This document shows positions 1 through 6,308 of a stretch of 11,832 nucleotides of DNA, piece after piece. The notes beneath the pieces are model-generated. The model made no database searches and was not told the origin of the DNA. It saw only the letters and a program-made list of their open reading frames with translations. Positions within the stretch are counted from its first letter, which is position 1; each line of letters opens with the position of its first letter. The position numbers and the translations under genes were made by a program. Origin of the DNA: an uncultured Rhizobiaceae group bacterium. Its GTDB lineage: Bacteria; Pseudomonadota; Alphaproteobacteria; Rhizobiales; Rhizobiaceae. The DNA lies in NCBI GenBank assembly GCA_937944075.1, contig CALDZZ010000067.1:1-11832 (forward strand), read 5' to 3'.

Positions 1-868
1 CAGCAACCCATACGCCCTGACCATCAGACAGAACTGTCTTGTCGGAGACCTCAAGCGTACCTCCTGTGTCCTTGCTGATGATTTTTTGTGCTTTGCCCTT
101 TCCTTCAACCTTTCCTTCAAACAGGTTTACCTGACCGATAAAGCCGGCAATCATCCGGTTTGCGGGGCGTTCATAGATTTCCCGTGGTGCATTTACCTGC
201 ACAAGCTTGCCGTTATCCATAACGGCAATCCGAGTTGCTATCGACATTGCTTCTTCCTGATCATGTGTGACCATGATGAAGGTGGTGCCTATTTCCTTTT
301 GAATGGCAACCAACTGTCTTTGGGTTTCTTCGCGCAGCTTTTTGTCGAGCGCAGAAAGTGGTTCATCCAAGAGCAGGACCTTGGGTTTTCGGGCAAGTGC
401 TCTTGCAAGGGCAACCCTTTGTCGTTGGCCGCCTGAAAGCTGATTTGGCTTGCGTTTTCCGTATTCGCCCAATTGGACCAAATCGAGCAACTCCTGAACA
501 CGGGTCTCAATTTCGTGTTTAGGCCATTTGTCCTGCTTAAGGCCAAAGGCAATGTTTTTTTCAACATTCATGTGGGGGAACAGGGCATAAGACTGGAACA
601 TCATGTTCACTGGCCTGTTCCAGGGCGGAACCCGGGTAACATCCTGGCCTTCAATTTCAATGTGACCGGAAGTAGCTACTTCAAGACCGGCAATCATTCG
701 AAGAAGTGTGGACTTGCCTGAGCCGGAGCCGCCAAGCAAACAAAAGAACTCACCCTGCTGGATTTCAAGAGAAACATCATCAACGGCTTTCACATCACCA
801 AAATGCTTTGAAATCGAGTTGATTGTAAGGAATGGTTTTTGTCCATTCTCTTGGGCAGGGTCAGCCAT
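1..868 (-). CDS. potG: Polyamine ABC transporter ATP-binding protein PotG (3' end missing)
   Basis: ATPase subunit that powers polyamine import at the inner membrane as part of a PotFGHI-type transporter. The minus-strand frame opens at ATG 868 (protein begins MADPAQENGQ) and stays open for 289 codons to the window edge, so the C-terminus is missing. All ABC motifs are visible: Walker A GGSGSGKST (46-54), Q-loop Gln92 in MMFQSYALFPHM, signature LSGGQ (144-148), Walker B LLLDEP (165-170), D-loop SALD (172-175) and switch His202 (THDQEEAM). The start of a TOBE-type regulatory domain follows at about residue 245 (FIGQVNLFEG). The wording around the Q-loop and the FIGQVN stretch matches E. coli PotG better than generic sugar-type ATPases, as I recall those sequences. 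It lies 62 nt downstream of potF on the same strand and is presumably co-transcribed with it. No strong ribosome-binding site precedes ATG 868. Confidence 0.93.
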   Translation of the reverse strand, partial: MADPAQENGQKPFLTINSISKHFGDVKAVDDVSLEIQQGEFFCLLGGSGSGKSTLLRMIAGLEVATSGHIEIEGQDVTRVPPWNRPVNMMFQSYALFPHMNVEKNIAFGLKQDKWPKHEIETRVQELLDLVQLGEYGKRKPNQLSGGQRQRVALARALARKPKVLLLDEPLSALDKKLREETQRQLVAIQKEIGTTFIMVTHDQEEAMSIATRIAVMDNGKLVQVNAPREIYERPANRMIAGFIGQVNLFEGKVEGKGKAQKIISKDTGGTLEVSDKTVLSDGQGVWVA

Positions 869-894
869 GCGTGATTATCCGTTTAATAGGAAAT

Positions 895-919
895 GGGCAG
901 GCCGAAAATCAGCCTGCCC
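895..919 (-). promoter_or_regulatory. Intercistronic hairpin between potF and potG
   Basis: A perfect 8-bp inverted repeat, GGGCAGGC (895-902) and GCCTGCCC (912-919), with a 9-nt loop. It lies in the 62-nt gap between the potF stop codon and the potG start. On the transcribed (minus) strand it is followed by ATTTCC rather than a run of T, so it is a poor intrinsic terminator. A hairpin after the binding-protein gene often protects the upstream mRNA from 3' exonucleases or partly attenuates read-through, giving more binding protein than ATPase (compare malE-malF). That role is an inference here. Confidence 0.6.
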
Positions 920-930
920 TTTATAAAGGT

Positions 931-2022
931 CTATTGACCTGTCTTGACGGTTGTCCATTCACGATTGATGGCGCGGTCAGTGCGTGCGTCATAAACCGGA
1001 GCAACCCAGAGTTTGTCCTTGACTTCCTGTGACGGGAAAATGCCCGGATCATCCAGAATTTCCTGGTCAATCAGTTTGAGTGCAGGTGTATTCGCTGAAG
1101 AGAACCATACATAATTGGTGATATCAGCCGTAATCTGCTCGTCCATTACGAAGTTGATGAACTTGTGAGCAGCTTCCGGGTTTTTTGCATCCGAAGGAAT
1201 GGCCATCATGTCAAACCACGAAAGGGCGCCTTCTTTGGGAATTGTATAGCTGATGGAAACGCCGTTATCAGCTTCGTCAGCACGGTCACGAGCCTGAAAA
1301 ATATCACCTGACCAACCCACTGTCACACAGATATCGCCATTGGCAAGATCGTTGATGTATTGTGACGAATGGAAATAGCGAATATGCGGCTTGATTTGCG
1401 CAAACAGCTCGGAAGCTTTCTTGAAGTCTGCAGGGTCAGTTGAACGAGGGTCAATGCCAAGATACTTCATCGCAGCAGGGATCATTTCTGTCGGCGCATC
1501 CAGAACTGAGATGCCACAGTCTGCGAGCTTGGCAGCATTGTCCTTGTTGAAAACCAGTTCCCAGCTGTCAGTTGGTGCATCATCACCAAGACGCTCTTTT
1601 ACCTTGCCTTCATTGTAGCCAATACCGGTTGTACCCCAAAGATACACAACCGCATGTTCGTTGCCAGGATCGTAATTGGCAACATTGCCCATAACGCCTT
1701 CATCCAGGTTTTTAAGGTTTGGCAATTTTGACTTGTCCAGCTTCTGGAAAACACCGGCCTTGATTTGACGAGCCATGAAGGAGGCAGATGGTACAACAAG
1801 ATCATAGCCTGAGTTGCCTGCAAGCAATTTTGCTTCCAGCACTTCGTTTGAGTCGAATACATCATAGGTAACCTTGATGCCGGTTTCCTTTTCAAATTTT
1901 TCAATCGTGTCTTCTGCAATGTAATCTGACCAGTTGTAGATGTTCAGAACCTTGTCTTCTGCATAAGCTGTTGTGCTTACTGCAAACGCTGCAGACGCCA
2001 TCAAAATGGTTTTAAGTTTCAT
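931..2022 (-). CDS. potF: Periplasmic polyamine-binding protein, PotF/SpuD-SpuE family
   Basis: Extracytoplasmic receptor that delivers putrescine or spermidine to the PotGHI importer. The product is 363 aa when started at ATG 2022. That start is preferred because an AAAGGTGAGG ribosome-binding site lies 6 nt upstream and the protein then begins directly with a clean Sec signal peptide (MKLKTILMAS... with an AYA/ED cleavage site after residue 21). An in-frame ATG at 2052 would add ten residues with no purpose. Family landmarks: YNWSDYIAEDT (29-39), DVFDSNEVLE, VVPSASF (76-82), RYFHSSQYINDLANGD (215-230), GWSGD (236-240), IPKEGALSWFD (261-271). Pocket residues recalled from E. coli PotF are mostly kept: Trp31, Ser32, Glu179, Trp237, Asp240, Asp271. 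The position of PotF Phe276 is Trp269, as in spermidine binders. Substrate is therefore polyamine with fair certainty, while putrescine versus spermidine is open. It is divergent from the catabolic arm and is first in its own operon. Confidence 0.95.
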   Translation of the reverse strand: MKLKTILMASAAFAVSTTAYAEDKVLNIYNWSDYIAEDTIEKFEKETGIKVTYDVFDSNEVLEAKLLAGNSGYDLVVPSASFMARQIKAGVFQKLDKSKLPNLKNLDEGVMGNVANYDPGNEHAVVYLWGTTGIGYNEGKVKERLGDDAPTDSWELVFNKDNAAKLADCGISVLDAPTEMIPAAMKYLGIDPRSTDPADFKKASELFAQIKPHIRYFHSSQYINDLANGDICVTVGWSGDIFQARDRADEADNGVSISYTIPKEGALSWFDMMAIPSDAKNPEAAHKFINFVMDEQITADITNYVWFSSANTPALKLIDQEILDDPGIFPSQEVKDKLWVAPVYDARTDRAINREWTTVKTGQ

Positions 2023-2028
2023 AATTTT

Positions 2029-2035
2029 CCTCACC
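2029..2035 (-). promoter_or_regulatory. Ribosome-binding site that sets the potF start
   Basis: Minus-strand GGTGAGG, within AAAGGTGAGG, lies 6 nt before ATG 2022. It overlaps the coding frame that would result from the upstream ATG at 2052, and it argues that translation begins at the signal-peptide methionine. Confidence 0.75.
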
Positions 2036-2079
2036 TTTAGTTTGCCCCGCATTGGGTGGCGTTTATGGTTGAAAAAAAG

Positions 2080-2105
2080 ATTATCCGGTTGTGAGAAATT
2101 TGCAA
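2080..2105 (-). promoter_or_regulatory. Weak candidate potF promoter
   Basis: On the minus strand TTGCAA (2105-2100) is followed 14 nt later by GATAAT (2085-2080), a five-of-six match to the -10 consensus. The spacing is shorter than the ideal 17. TTGCAA with 17-nt spacing gives AATCTT, a poorer -10. Transcription starting near 2073 would give a leader of about 50 nt. This is a tentative reading by eye. No better promoter was seen for potF. Confidence 0.25.
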
Positions 2106-2151
2106 GTTTACATTTGTGCTATTGCATATTTTTGAATTTCATGAACTCTGT

Positions 2152-2167
2152 GAATGAAATTTCATTC
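2152..2167. promoter_or_regulatory. Perfect 16-bp palindrome, candidate operator of the polyamine locus
   Basis: GAATGAAATTTCATTC is its own reverse complement over all 16 bases. It sits just before the ribosome-binding site (CTGGAG, 2167-2172) of the aminotransferase gene, inside the 156-bp divergent region shared with potF. Its core half-site AATTTCAT (2158-2165) occurs again in direct orientation at 2135-2142, 23 bp upstream, where it overlaps the smaller palindrome TTCATGAA (2138-2145). The pattern fits a dimeric regulator with a main and an auxiliary site. Binding at 2152-2167 would block translation-proximal transcription. The regulator is unknown and none is encoded in this window. I see no convincing -35/-10 pair for the plus-strand operon. 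Confidence 0.55.
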
Positions 2168-2178
2168 TGGAGCAATTT

Positions 2179-3552
2179 ATGAACACGAAACCCAACTTTC
2201 CGGACGCCGATGCTCTGAAAAAAACAAATTTAAAGCACCATTGGCACGCTTTCACGGATATGGCTGCCCTGGATGAGAAGCAATTGCGGCTGATTACACA
2301 AGCCAGGGGGTCACATATTTGGGATTCAGACGGCAATAAAATTCTCGATGGCATGGCCGGACTTTGGTGTGTAAATGTGGGCTATGGCCGTGACGAAATT
2401 GCAGATGCTGCAAGTGAACAGATGCGCGAACTTCCATATTACAATACATTTTTCAAATCGACCCATTCACCCGTTGCACTATTGGCAGAAAAAATTGCGT
2501 CCCTTACACCCGGTGATTTGAACCGTATTTTCTTTAATACTTCCGGTTCGGATTCCAACGATACAGCCCTTCGCATTGCCAGAACTTATTGGGCATCCAA
2601 GGGCATGCCGGACAAAAACATCATCATAGCCAGAAAAAATGCCTATCACGGATCAACCATGGCGGGTGTAACCCTTGGCGGCATGGAAGCAATGCATTCA
2701 CAAGGTGGGCCATTGATACCCAACATCGTTCACATCGATCAGCCTTATTGGTTCGATGAAGGCGGAGACATGGATCCTGCTGAATTTGGCCTCATGCGGG
2801 CTCGCGCTTTGGAAGAAGAAATTGACAGACTGGGCGCTGACAAGGTTGCAGCCTTTATTGCTGAACCCATTCAGGGTGCAGGAGGTGTCATCATTCCGCC
2901 AGAGACTTACTGGCCGGAAATAATGCGTATCTGCAAGGAGCGTGACATTCTTTTCATTGCTGATGAGGTCATTTGCGGTTTTGGCAGGACCGGCGAATGG
3001 TTTGGTTCCATTCACTATAATTTGCAACCGGACATGATCTCCATGGCCAAGGGGTTGTCATCAGCCTATTTGCCGATTGGTGCTGTGGCGTTTTCTGAAA
3101 GTCGCGCGCAGGAAATGTTTGAGTCGGCGGGTGAATTTTTCCACGGCTATACCTATTCGGGACATCCGACCTGTTGTGCAGCAGCGCTTAAAAACATTGA
3201 AATCATAGAGCGAGAAGGGCTTGTTGAACGCGTAAGAAATCATACAGCACCCTTGTTTGCGGAAAAACTGCAAACACTTGTAGATCATCCGATTGTAGGA
3301 GAAGTCAGAACGCGCGGATTATTGGGCGCGATAGAGCTGGTGCCTGAAAAACCCTCCAGAAAACGGTTTGACAATTATGGTTCGGTTGGCACAATCTGCA
3401 GGGATCATTGCTTTAACAACGGTCTGGTGATGCGGGCAGTGCGTGACAGCATGGTGTGTTCGCCACCCCTGATTATTACGGATGAGGAAATAGATGAACT
3501 CGTTCACAAGGCACGCAAGTCGCTTGATGATACATGGGCTGAAGTGAAATAA
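2179..3552 (+). CDS. spuC: Polyamine (putrescine):pyruvate aminotransferase, class III PLP enzyme, SpuC-like
   Basis: PLP-dependent class III aminotransferase expected to move the terminal amino group of putrescine or a related polyamine to pyruvate, giving an aminoaldehyde and alanine in the cytoplasm. At 457 aa it has normal length and is collinear with P. aeruginosa SpuC as I recall it: WDSDGNKILDGMAGLWCVNVGYG (48-70), SGSDSNDTALR (122-132), NAYHGSTMAG (154-163), EPIQGAGGVI (229-238), ADEVICGFGRTGEWFG (261-276). The PLP-binding lysine is Lys291 in SMAKGLSS and the pyridine-nitrogen aspartate is Asp262. The usual GSEAND loop reads GSDSND, a conservative change. ATG 2179 is supported by CTGGAG 6 nt upstream. 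It is first in the plus-strand operon, 6 nt before the next gene, and its position beside polyamine uptake and puuAB supports polyamine over beta-alanine or generic omega-amino acids as substrate. Confidence 0.9.
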   Translation: MNTKPNFPDADALKKTNLKHHWHAFTDMAALDEKQLRLITQARGSHIWDSDGNKILDGMAGLWCVNVGYGRDEIADAASEQMRELPYYNTFFKSTHSPVALLAEKIASLTPGDLNRIFFNTSGSDSNDTALRIARTYWASKGMPDKNIIIARKNAYHGSTMAGVTLGGMEAMHSQGGPLIPNIVHIDQPYWFDEGGDMDPAEFGLMRARALEEEIDRLGADKVAAFIAEPIQGAGGVIIPPETYWPEIMRICKERDILFIADEVICGFGRTGEWFGSIHYNLQPDMISMAKGLSSAYLPIGAVAFSESRAQEMFESAGEFFHGYTYSGHPTCCAAALKNIEIIEREGLVERVRNHTAPLFAEKLQTLVDHPIVGEVRTRGLLGAIELVPEKPSRKRFDNYGSVGTICRDHCFNNGLVMRAVRDSMVCSPPLIITDEEIDELVHKARKSLDDTWAEVK

Positions 3553-3558
3553 TTTCCC

Positions 3559-4890
3559 ATGCATCCTGAAATCAAATCCTATCTAGAGAACAATCCGGAG
3601 CCGCAATCAATTGACATTCTGATTGCGGACTCAAATGGAATTTTGCGCGGCAAGCAGTATCCGGGCGATCAGCTGGAGAGCTTGTTTAAAAAAGGTGCCT
3701 ATCTTCCAAAGTCATTGATGTTTGGCGATGTAAGGGGCGCCACGCCAGATGCACTGATGAAACCGCCTCTGGTTGGCGACCCTGATATCAATTACCAGGT
3801 GATAGAAGGAAGTCTTTGCCCGGTTCCCTGGGCAAGTGTTCCAACAGCTCAGGTTTTTCTGAGGGCAACGGAAGCGGGAGAAAATCTTGCAAGTGACCCT
3901 CTCACCGTTTTGGAAACTGTAATAGCCCGCTTGGAAAAGGACGGACTGCATCCGGTAGTTGCGCTTGAAGGTGAGTTTTATCTTCTGGACCCTGCCAGTA
4001 ATCCACCCCAACCGATAAAGCCTGAAAACCAATGGCCCGCATTTGAAGGGCCTCAAGTCTATGCGCTGGAGCCTTTGCGTGACGTGCAGCATTTTTTGAA
4101 TGAAGTTAAAAATGTTGCGGAAGTTCAGGGCATACCGCTTACATCCATTCTGTGTGAATACGGTGAAAGCCAGTTTGAAATGAACCTCAACCATTCAGGC
4201 AAAATCACCGATCATGCCCGTGATTTTATCCGTCTGAAACACGCCATCAAAAACATTGCAGAAGCCAACGGACAATTGGCCAGCTTTATGGCACAGCCAC
4301 TGACAGACAGTGGTGGTAGCGGGTGCCATATTCATGTCAGTATCCTTGATAGCGAGGGAAACAATATCTTCGGTCAGGATGACAGCAAGTTACTTAATGC
4401 CATAGGTGGCTTGATGGAAACCATGAGCGAGTCCATGGGTGTGTGTGCACCGTTTGCAAACTCATATCGACGTTACAAAACAGGTGGCTGGTCTCCCAAT
4501 TCAGGCAATTGGGGGCGCAATCACAGACTGGTTTCCCTGCGCATTCCAATCTCGGGTGAAAAAGACAAGCGCGTCGAACATCGTATCGCCGGAGCAGATG
4601 TAAATCCCTATCTGTTGTTGGCTGCTGTCCTTTCCGGCGTTCACCATGGTATCAAAAACGGGATTGACCCGGGTCCTGAATCCATGGAAGGACAATTACC
4701 AGAAAAAGGAAATGCAATACCAGCCCGATGGCGCGAGGCGTTGCATGCGTTCTCATCGTCTGAATTTTTCAAGGACTATTTTGGCGAGGAATTCATGGAA
4801 TATTATTGCAGGGCAAAGTTTGCAGAGGAAGAAAACTTTCATACGGAAGTCTCTGACCGCGATTACGGATGGTGCTTGCGGACTGTTTAA
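3559..4890 (+). CDS. Glutamine-synthetase-family ligase, putative gamma-glutamylpolyamine synthetase (first, divergent copy)
   Basis: ATP-dependent ligase of the glutamine synthetase superfamily, 443 aa, likely to couple glutamate to a polyamine amino group. The N-terminus (EIKSYLENNP, then IDILIADSNGILRGK, 18-32) resembles that of E. coli PuuA. Visible active-site elements are ExE at Glu137/Glu139, HIH at 257-259, NSYRR (301-305), WGRNHR (318-323), RIP (328-330), and RVEHRIAGADVNPYL (338-351). The family motif after strand E, normally E-x-x-PGQ-x-E or similar, reads EYGESQFE (200-207): the outer glutamates remain but the PG/AG pair is Glu-Ser. The enzyme is probably active but specialised. 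It starts 6 nt after the aminotransferase stop with only a weak upstream purine stretch, which suggests translational coupling. It could act on spermidine, an amine other than putrescine, or an amino-acid product. It is not the housekeeping GlnA, since it lacks the adenylylation-loop features and has typical PuuA-group length. Confidence 0.85.
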   Translation: MHPEIKSYLENNPEPQSIDILIADSNGILRGKQYPGDQLESLFKKGAYLPKSLMFGDVRGATPDALMKPPLVGDPDINYQVIEGSLCPVPWASVPTAQVFLRATEAGENLASDPLTVLETVIARLEKDGLHPVVALEGEFYLLDPASNPPQPIKPENQWPAFEGPQVYALEPLRDVQHFLNEVKNVAEVQGIPLTSILCEYGESQFEMNLNHSGKITDHARDFIRLKHAIKNIAEANGQLASFMAQPLTDSGGSGCHIHVSILDSEGNNIFGQDDSKLLNAIGGLMETMSESMGVCAPFANSYRRYKTGGWSPNSGNWGRNHRLVSLRIPISGEKDKRVEHRIAGADVNPYLLLAAVLSGVHHGIKNGIDPGPESMEGQLPEKGNAIPARWREALHAFSSSEFFKDYFGEEFMEYYCRAKFAEEENFHTEVSDRDYGWCLRTV

Positions 4891-4913
4891 GACAAAAACC
4901 AAAATGGTGATTT

Positions 4914-6308
4914 ATGAATAAGGTCAAACCGGAGATAAGCCTGGATATCTCACCGGAACTTGAAAAAAACTCCAGTAGTGAGCTTTACGACTGGCTGAGA
5001 GCCAATCGCGTCGACGAGGTTGAATGCGTTATTCCGGATATGGCAGGCGTTGCTCGTGGCAAAGTCATGCCGGCCTCAAAATACATCAAGGAAAGTGAAA
5101 TCCGTTTGCCGATCTCGCTCTTCATGTCGAGCGTTACAGGTGACTACGCGGATATTGAAGCGGAGGGGTATGATGTGGATGCGGATTGTTATCTTGTTCC
5201 TGACATTGCCACCGCCAGGGCTGTGCCCTGGGCAAATGACCCTTCCATACAAATCATACATGACGCCTTTGACAGGCATGGTAATGAAATCGCGTTTGCA
5301 CCCCGCAATGTTTTGAAAAAGGTTATTGGACTTTACAAGCGCAAGGGCTGGACACCGATAGTTTCCCCTGAAATCGAGTTTTATCTGACCAAACCAAACA
5401 CCAACCCGGATAATCCACTGGAGCCACCCGTAGGGCGTTCAGGCCGTGCCAGCCTGTCCAATCAGGCCTACTCACTATCTGCCGTTGATGAGCATGATCG
5501 CTTCATTGAGCATATCTACGATTATGCTGAAGCGCAGAATCTCGACATTGATACCATCATTCAAGAATCCGGCGCCGGGCAGTTGGAAATCAATCTGATG
5601 CATGGTGATCCGCTAAGACTGGCAGATGAGGTTTTTCTCTATAAAAGGCTCATTCGTGAAGCAGCGCTTCAATGTGATATCCATGCAACCTTTATGGCTA
5701 AGCCAATGCAGGATCAGCCGGGCAGTGCCATGCATGTACATCAAAGTGTCTTGAACAAAAAAACAGGCAAGAACATCTTTTCAAACAAGGATGGGTCGCC
5801 GTCTGATGCCTTTTATCACTTTATTGGCGGGCAACAAAAATACATGTATCCGGCCTGTGCCTTTGCAGCACCTTACGTAAACTCATACCGTCGTCTGGTG
5901 CCAAACATGTCAGCGCCTGTCAATCTGGAATGGGGACATGACAATCGTTCAGCCGGCCTGCGTGCGCCGCGAGCCACCCCTGCTGCAAGACGGGTGGAAA
6001 ATCGGGTGATTGGCGCTGATGCAAATCCTTATCTTGCAATCGCCGCCTCACTGGCCTGCGGATATCTGGGCATGACCAAGCGCATCAAGCCACGCGATGA
6101 AGCAACGGTGGAATTTGAAGAGCGTAGCCGTGATCTGCCTTTTGGACTTTTGGGAGCGATTGATGCTTTAAACGCAAGTCATGATCTCAAGCGCGTGCTT
6201 GGCAAGGAATTTGTCGATATCTTCATCGGTGTAAAACAGATCGAGCATGATGAGTTCATGAAAGTGATTTCGCCATGGGAGCGTGAGCATCTGCTCCTGA
6301 ATGTCTGA
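4914..6308 (+). CDS. puuA: Gamma-glutamylputrescine synthetase-like glutamine synthetase family protein (second copy)
   Basis: Expected to make gamma-glutamylputrescine from putrescine, glutamate and ATP, the first step of the Puu pathway. The product is 464 aa, close to the length of E. coli PuuA. The beta-grasp N-domain contains IPDMAGVARGK (40-50). The catalytic domain carries Glu153/Glu155 (PEIEFYL), ESGAGQLEINL (218-228), HATFMAKP (257-264, a phrase shared with E. coli PuuA), MHVH (273-276), NSYRR (323-327), WGHDNR (340-345), RVENRVIGADANPYL (360-374). All expected metal and ATP/glutamate contacts appear intact, so this is the more canonical of the two tandem ligases and the better PuuA candidate. 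GGTGA lies 3 nt before the ATG, 23 nt after the preceding gene. Its TGA stop overlaps the puuB start by one base (TGATG), strongly coupling it to the oxidase that would use its product. Similar genes are often labelled only 'glutamine synthetase family'. Confidence 0.87.
   Translation: MNKVKPEISLDISPELEKNSSSELYDWLRANRVDEVECVIPDMAGVARGKVMPASKYIKESEIRLPISLFMSSVTGDYADIEAEGYDVDADCYLVPDIATARAVPWANDPSIQIIHDAFDRHGNEIAFAPRNVLKKVIGLYKRKGWTPIVSPEIEFYLTKPNTNPDNPLEPPVGRSGRASLSNQAYSLSAVDEHDRFIEHIYDYAEAQNLDIDTIIQESGAGQLEINLMHGDPLRLADEVFLYKRLIREAALQCDIHATFMAKPMQDQPGSAMHVHQSVLNKKTGKNIFSNKDGSPSDAFYHFIGGQQKYMYPACAFAAPYVNSYRRLVPNMSAPVNLEWGHDNRSAGLRAPRATPAARRVENRVIGADANPYLAIAASLACGYLGMTKRIKPRDEATVEFEERSRDLPFGLLGAIDALNASHDLKRVLGKEFVDIFIGVKQIEHDEFMKVISPWEREHLLLNV

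Noticed and set aside
86..721. Short plus-strand frames at the left edge
   Set aside because: They are antisense to potG, whose minus-strand frame carries every ABC ATPase motif and remains open to the window edge.
2023..2052. In-frame upstream ATG giving a 373-aa potF product
   Set aside because: The ten added residues lie over the strong ribosome-binding site and precede an intact signal peptide, so ATG 2022 is the better start.
3712..4194. Minus-strand open frame of 160 aa opposite the first ligase
   Set aside because: It lies wholly antisense to conserved glutamine-synthetase-family motifs and its translation looks compositionally random.
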